Assembly (NCBI GenBank): GCA_905250885.1
Contig: CAJNOQ010000325.1
Location: 1 to 54,821, forward strand
DNA length: 54,821 nucleotides
DNA from: Didymodactylos carnosus
Taxonomy: Eukaryota; Rotifera; Eurotatoria; Philodinida; Philodinidae
Reading direction: 5' to 3'
The notes below the pieces were generated by a model, which did no database searches, had not been told where the DNA came from, and saw only the letters and a program-made list of their open reading frames with translations. Positions 42,677-54,086 of the stretch are shown here, piece by piece (within the stretch, counting starts at the first letter, position 1; each line of letters begins with the position of its first letter). A program made the position numbers and the translations under genes.

Positions 42677-45045
42677 ATGGATGATACTGAAATAGACGAT
42701 CATGAACAAAATAGCAGATCAAGTTTATATAAAGTATTATCAAGTGGAAGACAAGTTATCCGTAGTACAACTTCAAATGTTAGCGATCGAATATTGACGA
42801 GTGGAAGACGTTTAGTTGGATCAACATCTAGTGATAGTATTTCGCATCCGTCAATAGTAACGTCAAGAACAAGTAATAATAAACAGCAAGAGCATTCAAG
42901 TAAGAAACAACGTACACTTTATTCACAAATAGGCACTATATTACACGAAAATCAAATAGAAGATGTCAATCAACAACACCATAAAGAAGAAGAATATGAT
43001 TCTACAAGTCCATTGATACATAGTACAATTCATGTTGGCGAACGGAAAAAATTACATATGCCTAATCAGCCTTCGAAAAAACTTCTTTTGAAAGCTGTAA
43101 CAGATGCAAATAAATCTGTATTAATGAAAATGAATAAAAAAACCGGCGCAGTCAAAGTCGTGAAGTCAGACGGTACAACCGAATGTATAACAACAAAATT
43201 ATTAGCAAGAAGACTAGGAAATAATGAAGCAACATGGGTTGATCCTTCTAGTATGATAAAAAAGGTTGTTCAAGAAAATAATACTAACAACAGTAATCAC
43301 AATCCGTCAATGATTCTTCCGACAACACCAGTCGCTCCAACCACAACATCTAAAATGAAAATAAGAGTGTTAAATGAATATTGTCGAACAAATAATAATA
43401 ATTTAAATTCAAGTATTACGAATGATAATGAAAATAGTAATAGTGATTTATCAATATCACCTAATCAAACGAGTGAAACTAATATTAAAGAATCAAAACC
43501 AACAGTTTCATTCGAAGATGATGATGAAGATGATGAAGAAGATTTTATTGTTGTTGTCAATTCGGATACAATGGGTGAATTTGATTTATCATCATTGTAT
43601 GAGACAGAATCATGGATGTTACAAGATTACAATGATCAATCTCAACACGAAGATAATAGTTATTATAATAATGGCAATATTAATGAACAACAACTATCAA
43701 ACACTTCAAATCATTTGCTAATTGTTAATGATTACAATACTCGTACACCAACACAAACGACATCCGTTACAACAACATTGAAACGTAAACTTAGTCAGGA
43801 TATGTGTGATGATAATAGTGAACAACAGCAGCAACAGTCGCAAATATCTCCACAATCGTCATTTTCGACATCAACATCACGAAAAATAAAACGTTGTCGA
43901 TTTTGGCCAGATTGTCACAACGGAACGAATTGTGAATTTTTTCATCCAACGCAACGTTGTGGGTAAGTAACAAATTTGTAGAGGTAGCAACTGTTTGAAA
44001 ATTATGCACAACCAATCATATCTTAAACTTTCATTAATATGAACGTTTAAGTAAAACCGAAACGTTTATATTGTAAAACTTAGTTTGTCTGTGACGATGA
44101 AATCTATGTTTGAAAACTTTTTATTTCTATATAGTTAGTTGATCAATTTCTATATATTGATAAATGTGGTCAATAACTTTTTCACGGTATAATGTATTAT
44201 CAATTGTTCTTTTAGACATTTTCCAAATTGTGCGTATGGAAATGATTGTTTGTATATGCATCCTCCTTGCAAATTTGGTGCAAATTGTTCAAGAAATGAT
44301 TGTCTTTATTCTCATGCGGTAACAACTATAGCTCCGACAACAGTTGCATTGACTAATTCACCTTCACAATTGTCGCCAATATTACAAACATCAATAAATC
44401 GTTCGTCATCAAATAATAATTTAACTCCAAATTGTACGTATAGATATCTATAAAGAAAGAGATGAGATATTTTATATTTCAAGATAAAATGTTTCATTTT
44501 AGTCGCACTTCCTACTGTTCGATTTCCACGTCCAGAAAATTCAATAGTAAGTTTATTGTTTAACAGTGTTTCAGTGAGACAATGAATAATATTCACTTAT
44601 TTTAGGTATGTAAATTTGGATTAAATTGTATGAGGCCATCTTGTGCATTTTCTCATCCACGAACACGACGAATAGGTGCCATGAAATGGATAAATAACAA
44701 ATGGTAAATAATTGATTTTTATACGTTTAACTGTTTAGAAATTCTAAAATATATGTTGTTGCTTTTTTATCTAGGGAATCGCCAGCTACTACTTCAAAAA
44801 ATGTCTATGCAAATCCGTTTATTGCTCTCACATCATCAGTATCATCATCGAAAACAACATCATTAAATAATCACACATCAATTAAAAAAGACTTGCTATT
44901 TGAAAATTTAAATAATATAAAAACAAATTATAATAGTAATACAATGAATCAGACAATATCGACTAATAATGATTCTAAATTATCATTTAATAACGACGAA
45001 ACTCCAAGTGAAGAGATGAATGAATTAGTCTTAAATCCTTTTTAG
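42677..45045 (+). CDS. ZC3H14: CCCH zinc-finger poly(A)-RNA-binding protein, ZC3H14/Nab2-like
   Basis: The family binds poly(A) RNA in the nucleus and limits tail length. Exons: 42677-43962, 44216-44433, 44503-44546, 44606-44703, 44775-45045; 1917 nt, 638 aa. Residues 1-400 are low-complexity (Asn, Ser, Gln, acidic run near 290) without a recognisable PWI-like N-terminal domain. The C-terminal half has tandem CX5CX4-5CX3H fingers in the order of ZC3H14: CRFWPDCHNGTNCEFFH, then C..FPNC..GNDCLYMH, then CKFGANCSRNDCLYSH, then CKFGLNCMRPSCAFSH. It continues to the family-typical MKWI block. Vertebrate ZC3H14 has five fingers; the one equivalent to finger 4 is absent here and the linker RFPRPENSI stands in its place. 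The start was chosen as the first ATG after the acceptor. An upstream exon encoding a PWI-like domain cannot be fully excluded. Confidence 0.88.
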
Positions 45046-45709
45046 GAAAATTAGCACATATGTCTGAATCTCATATTTTTGTCATGAGAGAATTAAGTCT
45101 ATTTTTTAAGGCATGACGAATCAATTGTCAAAAAGAATATTTTGATCTATGAATGAAATAATGCTCATTATATGTACTGATTTGGTTTTATTGAGAGCAT
45201 TTAACATTATTATTTTGCAAAATACAGACTATTATTAATTATTTCACTTTTGCTATATGCTTTTATATCAGTAAACATTTTTTTTGGTATATGTTTGTGT
45301 TTCTTATTTGTCAGTTGTTTTTATTCTGAAAATTATTTGGGTTTTATTTAATAGATTTATTTTTGCCTTTTCTGGCAGGAGTTTTTTTCCCAACGATATG
45401 TTTTTTCGTCCGAATTGTGTACTTATTTGTTAAATAATTCTGCGAGATATTTCAATTTTATGATTGATTAATGTTTTGTTTTGTTATTTTCTGTATTTCA
45501 ACACATGGAACTTTAGGCATATTTTAAAAAGAAAGACGGATACTTATCTTGAAAGGTAAAGAAAATGTAAATTGTTGTTTTCTGCAAATTTAATAATATG
45601 ACTATATTATTTGGAAGAGGAAGATCATAGAGAAAATATTTAATATTTAATATACATTTGTTTAAAAGTATCAGTTACAATCTTATTCCTAAATAAAATC
45701 TTTCTTTAG
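45046..45709. other. Intergenic spacer ZC3H14-UBE2U
   Basis: A/T-rich 3' UTR and flank with no coding block recognised. It ends in an acceptor-like CTTTCTTTAG (AG at 45708-45709) just 6 nt before the UBE2U ATG. Confidence 0.5.
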
Positions 45710-45715
45710 ATTATA

Positions 45716-46840
45716 ATGCATTCTCGTGCTTATCTTCTTATTAAACGTGATTTATTACTATTAGAATCATATCCAATAAATGGTATTGAACTTGAAAAAA
45801 CTAAGAGTGAGAATTGTTTTGATGTAACATTAAATATTCGTCCAAATAGACATTCATTATGGTCTGGTTGTATATTTCGTGTTCAATTATTGTTCAATGC
45901 TACATATAATTTTCAACCACCATTAATTCAATTTGAATCATTTATTCCTTATCATCCAAATATTGATCCTATTACTGGACGTGCTAAACTTTCATGTATT
46001 GAGAAATGGAATTCTCATTACACATTAATATCATTATTAGATGAATTAGTAAATATATTTATCGTACCAAATGAACATACAGTTATAAATTCAGATGCCA
46101 TGCGAATGTTAAAACATCGTCCGGACGATTATCATTTGATTATAGAAGATTGCATACAAAAAAGTCAGTTATTTCAATCGACAGATGACAAAAGACTAAA
46201 CAATACCGCAATGCACTCATTGGATTCTACTAAAGGTGAGAAGAGAACAATACATTGTCTAACTTATATTGACAATGGTTTAAGTGAATTTTTTAATAAG
46301 CAATTTCAACACTTAGCCAGCTAATCACAGTTTTCTTTTTTTTAATTATTTTTAGACAATAACAATGTGATAGCGAAAAAATTTCATTATCGTTCTCATG
46401 TGACAATGACAAGACCTCACAGCCATCAGCATAAAATATCATTTGAAGATTATTATAATACATGGAAAGGTATCGCTACATCAAAATCAAAAATTAATGA
46501 TGAAAATCCTTTATTAACAACAATGAGTTTACATCCAAAATTACAAGCACAACATCTTGCTTTAAGACCATGGGAATTAGCTCGACAACTAGATGAACGA
46601 GCATTACAATTTGATCGTTTAAAATATGGAAATTTAACAGATCAAAAATCAAAAAAACTAAAACAATTAAAATATAAAAAACAATCATATTTAACCCATG
46701 AATCGTTGAATTCTCTTCATCAACGACCAACAACAGCAAAGGAACAAGGAAATGAATATCATATTAATGATAATATTGATAAGAAGAATAAGGAAGTAAC
46801 AGAACTAATTGAGTGGACGGAAGGTTTATCGGACGAATAA
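45716..46840 (+). CDS. UBE2U: Ubiquitin-conjugating enzyme E2 U-like
   Basis: E2 enzyme carrying ubiquitin as a thioester. Exons 45716-46235 and 46356-46840; 1005 nt, 334 aa. The N-terminus MHSRAYLLIKRD parallels vertebrate UBE2U. The UBC fold runs to about residue 155, with PP at 68-69, HPN at 80-82 and the probable active Cys94 in KLSCIEKWN. The loop around the cysteine is a few residues shorter than in the vertebrate protein. The long C-terminal extension is also UBE2U-like: SFEDYYNTWKGIATSK near 200 and an acidic end with ELIEWTEGLSDE. That two-part match supports orthology over a generic E2. The ATG is 6 nt behind an acceptor-like AG. Confidence 0.9.
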
Positions 46841-48036
46841 ATTGATTGACACTGTGATAAAAGAGAGAGAGAGAATGATCATATTTTACTTTGTATTATT
46901 ATATAGATTTATATTTATTTTTTTACAAAAATTTGAGAATTTTTTTCTTAAAATTTATTCTATTATTGTTTCTGTTTGTCTTTCTTACATTCTCGGTCAC
47001 CAAGTGTGTCTGTTCTTAAACTCATTTCTCTTACATAGACAATTTCATGTTTGTTTTAGATTACTTTTTCTTAAACGATATCTGATAGTCATAGAAAATT
47101 GATAATAAGCTGAAATCGTCAAAAATATGAACACAGTAGACATTTATTACATTTTATTTTTCGAGAAAATAAAATTATCATTGTTAATAGTGACGATGCT
47201 ATGATTAGCACATTGACGGTTATATTAATTCTTTAAATGAATATGAATAATAAAGTCGATATTTTGAGGACAAATGAGTGAATTCAATGAAAAAAACAAG
47301 GAGAACAAATGCAAGAGAATGTTGATCGAATAAAATTATTGCTGGAACTGTTCAAAACAAATGATGTTGAATGAACAATAGAAATGTATTATATTAAAAA
47401 CAAGAAACATCTTTCTATTTTGTGTTTTATAGTCGTCTATATCAGCTAGTTATTTTTTAGTGATGTAGAAACCGTCGCGTTTGTAGAGTTTAGGGCTTCA
47501 ATTGTTCACTCTTATCTAACACTTATCTTGTTAGTGGAAATCATAATCTTTACGCGTCTCATTATATCAAATATAGAATAGAGCCAGCAACAATTTCGAT
47601 TAGGTGGGGGAGTTCCCCCGCCTTATTTGAAACAATTACTCCGTTCATTTTAAAAACTTCACTCCTAGTAAAAAAGAAATTACTCCGAAAAGTTAAAAGA
47701 CTGTTTTTTTGGTTATCAGCTAAATTGTTAGAGTTGCTCCATAAAACTTTCTCCACCCTTGCCAAAGTTATAACGAAAACGCTGAGAGCCAGTGATATCA
47801 ATCTACTTTTGAAAGAAAATTCATCGATTATTTTGTGGAAAATGAGTTGTAGTTTGAAACTATGAGTATTATCCATTCCATAAAAGGAAGTTGATACACT
47901 TTTGATGGGTGATACTCTTTTACTACCATCTATCGATTCTATATTTGAGAAATAAGAATAGTTAGAAGTCGAATGTCGTCTACTATTAAAACCACAAACA
48001 TTCTTTTTCGTGTTACATTTTTCGACTTTATTCTAG
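46841..48036. other. Intergenic region UBE2U to the unrecognised gene
   Basis: No gene recognised. The minus-strand frame at 47562-47876 has no family resemblance. A small palindrome lies at 47602-47623 (AGGTGGGGG / CCCCCGCCT). The block ends in an acceptor-like TTCTAG 12 nt before the next ATG. Confidence 0.5.
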
Positions 48037-48048
48037 ATTAGAAATATA

Positions 48049-49972
48049 ATGTCATCGGAACAACATTTGTCACCAGTACTCGTAGGACAACATTTTCAAA
48101 CCGACGATAATAACATAGAGGTAAAAACATAGAGCTGATAAGAGGATCAAAAGAACTTAAAATATTCTTCATTTCTTTTTTTCGTAAGGTTAACCGCGAT
48201 GAAGAACAAATTGTTGATAATTCGAATGATATACCATTATATGAACATTCAAATCTAACGAAAAAACAGGCATTAAAAAAAATAACTGATTTTGTTTTGA
48301 AAACCGATATGAAGCCAAAAATACTCAAACATGCTTTATGTTTGATGAGAACATTATTACCTGAACAGAATCAGTTACCATCTACACTAGATGAATTGTT
48401 TCGTTCTATGATGTCGTGTATGAAAAATATTGTTATTGTACGTCTTTTTGTCTATTAATCACACATTTTTGTTTTTTTATATTTTAGCTGAAAATGATTG
48501 GCATCTGTCACGTTATTTGAGAAAACACAAATACAGAGATGTTAGTTTAACTAATTCTATATCATCATCATCCTCATCATCCTCATCATCCTCGAGTGAT
48601 TCAACAACGAGATCAACTCTACCCTCACCCATATTACGACGACGTCCAAATATTCAAAGCGATGATTCAACTGATGAACCTATGTCTCCTCCGCAATCAA
48701 TGATACAAGCAAGACGATTTATAAATTCACAACGTGATAGAATGAACGATACTCATACTACAGCAGGTAAAATTTCATACTATATTAAATGATTAGAAAA
48801 ATCATTCCAGTATATCAGATCATATCTGTTTTGGACCAATGTATCTATTTACAGAAATGTTCATTTGTAATGAACAAATATAGAATAGTTAAAATGATAC
48901 AGCATAGTAATGTGTTCAGCATTTTCGTTTCTAATGTCCAGTATAATGTTTTTTACATTCTATCGAACAAATTCATAATTTTACTATGTAGCTAATGGTT
49001 GTGTCCAGTGCAGGCATGGGCGAGTCCGAGGGGGTACTGAGTCCGAGTCCATTTCGAGTCCGGTAATCTTTTAGATTCTTTTTTGATGAAGGTGGTTTAT
49101 TTCTCTTTTTTAATTTACTAAGCCCTGGATACAAAAACTGGATACAAAAAAAGGTCCGAGTCCTTAAAAAAATCTTCAGTCCGAACTCGGACTTGCCCAT
49201 GCCTGGTCCAGTGATTAATTTCCTAATCCTTATTCATTAACACTGTTTATTTATCATTGCTAGAAATTCGAGACACATTGTCTTCGTTAAAACATTCCAT
49301 GGAAAGCCATTTCACCACACTTAACAGAAGTAGGTTATTAATTAAATCTACCTATTCTATTTCAAAATGTACAAATGTATTTCACTCAACATTTCATTAT
49401 TTCTCTTCAAGGACTCGATGGTATAATCAATGGACAAACGTTTCACAATCGACGATTAACAAATGTTTCACCTACAAATCTTGTTATTGGTGACAATCAC
49501 ACCAACGATGATAGTGATTATCGTGCCAAATCTCCCGAGTTGATCAGAAGAAAACGACGACGAAGTGACGTAAGATTTTGTATCGTCTATAGTTCTTTCA
49601 GACATTTATCATCTTAATGATTGAATTATACTAAAAATGATATGGTCTTTATTTAGGCATCATTTCATTCAAACTCAACCGTACCTTCTGGTGATGTTTT
49701 TGGTTTTTCGTTACGTAATATAGATGACAGTTCAATATGTTCTCAAAGAACGCAAAAATTTTGTCGTTTTGTAGGTTATTTTATCATATTATTTTTTTTC
49801 TAATCGAATATTCACTCTCATTTATCTTATTTAAGGAAATTAACGGTTTTGATATGTTGCAATTATCTACAAATATCAACGAGGTTTGTCCTCCTATTCG
49901 TTTATATCCCAAAAAATGACTTATTTCAATTATTTTTAGATCTTTGAATTAAGTGATGCTGAAAGCATTTAA
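48049..49972 (+). CDS. Unrecognised Ser-rich protein with captured ATG7 C-terminus
   Basis: I do not recognise the family. Exons: 48049-48120, 48189-48417, 48488-48766, 49264-49329, 49412-49569, 49657-49770, 49836-49883, 49940-49972; 999 nt, 332 aa, all phases consistent. Residues 25-125 look helical and folded (LKKITDFVLKTDMKPKILKH, then WHLSRYLRKHKYRD). A serine run of about 12 follows at 138-150, then a disordered stretch with Pro/Arg and a basic RRKRRR cluster near 265 that could be a nuclear signal. The last 19 residues (QLSTNINE-IFELSDAESI) are nearly those of ATG7 in the same window ([18 protein letters not shown]). They are encoded by a DNA-level copy of ATG7's 3' end that includes the intron. 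A MITE (49011-49205) lies in intron 3. Exon 2 was ended at TCG-T|GTATGA because only this donor keeps the frame. Confidence 0.82.
49011..49205. mobile_element. hAT-like MITE (195 bp) with GAGTCC arrays, perfect TSD
   Basis: Ends CAGGCATGGGCGAGTCCGAG and, on the other strand, CAGGCATGGGCAAGTCCGAG. GTCCAGTG is perfectly duplicated at 49003-49010 and 49206-49213. The arms repeat GAGTCC/GGACTC. It lies inside intron 3 of the unrecognised gene. Confidence 0.92.
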
Positions 49973-50231
49973 ATTTGACTACTTGTTTATTAATTTGCGT
50001 TCTTTATTCGTGTGATGTTTTTGTTGATTTAATTTTTTGTTCTTTTTTTTTAAAAATATTCTAGATTTTTCTTATTCTGATTGTTATTTATTCGATATTA
50101 AAATTTGGAAGGATAATTAAAAACAAGAGTTTTTATTTTTACAACGATATAGTTATATATATAGGATAATTGCATAATCTTTTGTTAGAGGAGTACAGCA
50201 AAGAGTATGAAGACTAGTATCTTGAATGATT
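49862..50231 (+). repeat. Displaced copy of the ATG7 3' end
   Basis: About 370 bp closely matching 53977-54347. It covers the last codons of ATG7's penultimate exon, the whole last intron (56 nt here, 55 nt in ATG7), the final exon, the stop and about 260 bp of 3' flank. The retained intron shows it was copied as DNA, not from mRNA. Similarity ends near AATGAT in both copies. The left junction shares TGCA (49858-49861) with both parental sequences. Confidence 0.93.
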
Positions 50232-50242
50232 ATTATTATCCA

Positions 50243-50415
50243 TTACGTAACAGAGATGATAGTTCAGTATGTTCTCAAATAACGCAAAAATCTAGTCGTT
50301 TTGTAAGTTATTTTATGGTATTATTTTTTTTTTAATGGAATATTCACTCTCATTTATCTTATTTAAGTAAATTAACGGTTCTGATATGTTGCAGAGAGCA
50401 GACTTTACTCGTTAG
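50243..50415 (+). pseudogene. Decayed copy of the unrecognised gene's exons 6-7
   Basis: 50243-50393 matches 49711-49861 over 151 bp with about 14 differences and no gap. It covers the end of exon 6, intron 6 and the start of exon 7. In the copy the first codon of exon 7 is TAA instead of GAA. Beyond TGCA the copy diverges and reads on in frame for seven codons to TAG (50413-50415). This is the likely remnant of the gene's original C-terminus before the ATG7 tail was joined. Confidence 0.85.
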
Positions 50416-50854
50416 AAAATACATAAAGAAAATACTTTAAAAATTTGTTTGTCAGTTTATTGTTGTTGATTATTATGTAACTTACGTATATTGTATATCA
50501 TTGACAAACGAATTATTTGAATAGAAACTTTTGTTTTTAACAAGTTTATGTTGTTTTCATTTTTAAGCTAGATAAAAAATTACTCGTTTTAATTTTTTCA
50601 TATGATGATGAGAATATCAAAGTAGAGTGTCAACTTCAAAATCCTTTGAAAATAAAATAAAAAATAGAATAGATTTTTCTACTTTATTGAAATAAATTCT
50701 TTAGATTTGACTTCTTATGATATTATATCTCGTACACATTACTTGTTTCTTGTTTACTGAATAAACGACTAATTTTTCGAAAATATTTTTAAAGTTGAAT
50801 GTTTACATTGAGAAATCTGTTATATGACAAATGTGTATAATATTTTAGCTGTAG

Positions 50855-53800
50855 ATGGATAAGATAGATCAGAATACGGAAAATCTATCATTACGCTTTA
50901 CACCATATACAAGTGCATTTGATACCGGTTTTTGGCATGAATTGACGCGAAGAAAATTAGACATATTTCGTCTTGATTCATCTGAAAAAAATATATATGG
51001 TTATTATAAAAATGGTAAATACACGATTTCATAGTCAATGATACAAAATCATCTTAATATCTAATATATATTTTAGAAACAAATGATGGCTTACCTCCAT
51101 TGTTCAATGTTGATCATCAATGTTTTGAGTATGGTATTTAGAGTAAATAATTTTATCTATCAACTGTTCTTTATTTTCATATAGTGATCCACCATTAAAC
51201 AATCGCCAGTTTAATGTCAATGGAACATTGAAACTAGTTAATACAATAGAAGAATTTAAAACATTTGATATTGATTCTATAATTAAATCTGAAGGAAATC
51301 TTGTAAGTAAATGATGTTTAATTTTTAAATTGTACTTTTATATAACGTTTCTTCTTTAGCTTTTACATGATATTACTCATGGTAAAGCACTGAATGAACC
51401 ACAAAAAATGAATCGATTCTATTTACTTGTTTATGCTGTGAGTAATACTATATTTAAGATAATGGAGTTCTGAACTATTAATGTTGTTTGTCGAACACGA
51501 GTTATATATATATATATGTTATTATTTTATTTAATAGGATTTAAAAAAGTACGTTTATTATTATTGGTTTGCATTTCCAGCATTTCTCATTCCAAAATCG
51601 TACAACCTAATTCAAAATATTCAACAATTATCTGATCGTTTTTCGAATTCTGAGGTAAAGAAAAAGAAGAGTTTTTATATTTGATCACTGTTGTTTATTC
51701 AAGTTTGTTTACTCTTTTTTAATAGATTTTATCAATTGCCAAATGTCTTAAAGAAAATATTGTTAGTGCCTGTAGTTTGATCTATTCATCTTCGTCATGG
51801 TCGTATTTAAGTTTAAAAGATGGAATCGACTATATCATTCATCATCCACAAAACACGGTATATAGAAAAAAAAAAGAAGTTATTCATGAAGAAAATTATT
51901 CATGTTGTTTCTATACATTCTAGTCAGAAATTTATTTTGTTGTCAATGATCCATCATCACATCCAAATCATCCAGGATGGCCAGTGAGAAATATATTAAC
52001 ATTATTATATTATCACATGTATGTAGCAGTATCTTTTCGAGAATTTCTACAATAAAATCCTTATCATTGCAATTTATTGTAGTTCTCATTGTAACACATT
52101 GAACGTTATTTGTTGGCGAGAAAAATATCGTGATGGAGCTCATATTATTCATCATTCGTTATTATTACAATTGCGACCCGAATCAATTGCTCAGTCATTG
52201 AATAATGGTTTGTATATATGTATTATTGTATGGTTTTGAAAAAACTCAATTTAGTTTAATCTAGAATTGCCAAATATGACTGGATGGGAGAAAAATGAAC
52301 GTCAGAGATTAGGTCCTAGACAAGTTGATTTAAGTACATCGATGAATCCTAGACATTTAGCTGAAACAGCTGTTACATTAAATTTAAAATTAATGAAATG
52401 GCGGTTGGCTCCCGAATTGGAATTGAAACCATTGGAACAATTAAAATGTTTATTATTAGGTGCTGGTACACTTGGTTGCAATGTTGCACGAAGTTTAATG
52501 GTACGCATGAATTATTTTATATAGAAATAGAAAAATGTTCAGTAGATTTTGAGTTGTTTTGTTGATTTAGGCTTGGGGTATTCAACATATAACATTTGTT
52601 GATAATGGTCGTGTATCCTATTCAAATCCTGTACGACAAACATTATTTACATTCCAAGATTCATGTGAGAATAAATATAAAGCTCATGCAGCCGCTGATT
52701 CATTAAAAACAATTTATCCTGGCGTTGTACGTTTACTTTTGTTTACAACTAATTAAAACAATTACTTGTCTTATTTTGCCAATATTGAAAAAGGCGATTA
52801 CATTCTGGTATTAATCTTTAAAGTTTTTTTTTGTCTTGTTTTTTTAGAAATCAAGTGCAATTGTATTAAATATTCCAATGCCTGGTCATTCTGTGCCAGG
52901 TAAACTTATATAATACAAAATTTATTTGAACATGACACTATTTCATTTTTTTTAGATTCAATTGTTGATAAAGTCAAAGCTGAAGTTGAACAATTAGAAA
53001 GTTTAATATTTGAACATGATGTTGTATTTTTATTGACTGATTCCAGAGAGTCAAGATGGTTACCCACGCTTATTGCTAGTGCCGAGGAAAAAGTTAATAT
53101 AATATAGTTGGCAAATATATGACAAATCAATTTGATATTTATTTCTTTAGATAACTATTACAGCCGCATTGGGTTTCGACTCTTATGTAATAATTCGACA
53201 TGGTGTTCGGTCATCACTTTCAACAGTAGCGGACATCATTGACAATGATAAAACAATATTAGCTGGAGAAAAACTGGGCTGTTATTTTTGTAACGACGTT
53301 GTTGCACCTGGTAATGTATGTGTATAAATGAAAAAAACAAATTTTACTTTGTTTTTATGTATAATATTCTATTTCAAGAGTTCCATTGATCGAACATTAG
53401 ATCAACAGTGTACAGTGACAAGACCGGGTATATCAATGATAGCGAGTGCCATGGCTGTTGAATTACTTGTATCAATCATCCAACATCCTTTACGGTATAG
53501 TATACATTAGTGTATTTTATTTCCTACTAAAAAACAATAGTATTCAACTTTTTCATCTGTTCTAAAGTGGTCGGTGTCCCGCATTAATTAGTAAAAACGA
53601 TGAAAATGAATTGCAAGCTCAAACTTGTCTGGGTATTGTACCACATACGGTAAAGCTGCAACATGAACGATTATTGTTTTATATTCTTTTTTTGCCTTAT
53701 GAAATTTCTTTAGATACGCGGATTTTTAGGACGTTATTCTACAATATTACCCAGTGGTGAAGGTTTTAGTCAGTGTGTTGCCTGTTCATCAAAGGTAGAG

Positions 53801-54086
53801 AGTATTTCATTACTTATCTATTCAGTTCAATATTCTAATGAAATAACTGTTTGATGTATTGTTTTCTTCCATCGATAGGTAATTCATGCATACAAAGAAG
53901 GACGTTTCAATTTTTTAATGAAAGTATTCAATGAGGTCAATTATTTAGAAGATTTAACTGGGTTACGTGAAATGCAATTATCTACAAATATCGATGAGGT
54001 TAGTTCTTCTATTCGTTTATATCTCAAAAATGACTTATTTCAATTATTTTTAGATCATTGAATTAAGTGATGATGAAAGCATTTAA
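50855..54086 (+). CDS. ATG7: Autophagy E1-like activating enzyme ATG7
   Basis: Activates ATG8-family proteins and ATG12 for transfer to ATG3/ATG10 in autophagosome formation. Eighteen exons: 50855-51014, 51077-51128, 51185-51302, 51360-51437, 51538-51654, 51726-51857, 51924-52018, 52083-52207, 52265-52500, 52571-52726, 52848-52899, 52956-53092, 53151-53315, 53379-53494, 53568-53649, 53714-53794, 53879-53998, 54054-54086; 2055 nt, 684 aa (human 703). The N-terminal domain has [10 protein letters not shown] and [12 protein letters not shown]. The nucleotide-binding loop is GAGTLG at 358-363. The catalytic cysteine is C552 in [11 protein letters not shown]. Zn-binding Cys pairs are C530/C533 and C628/C631. 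The C-terminal tail ends ELSDDESI like vertebrate DMSDDETI. The loop before GEKLGCYFC is shorter than in human. The ATG lies 6 nt after an acceptor-like AG. Confidence 0.97.

Noticed and set aside
47562-47876. 104-residue minus-strand open frame between UBE2U and the next gene
   Set aside because: No similarity, no splice or start context; composition typical of chance frames here.
50243-50415. A real extra exon of the unrecognised gene or of ATG7
   Set aside because: It begins with a stop in the exon 7 position, lies after the gene's stop codon, and duplicates existing exon sequence. Best read as a relic.
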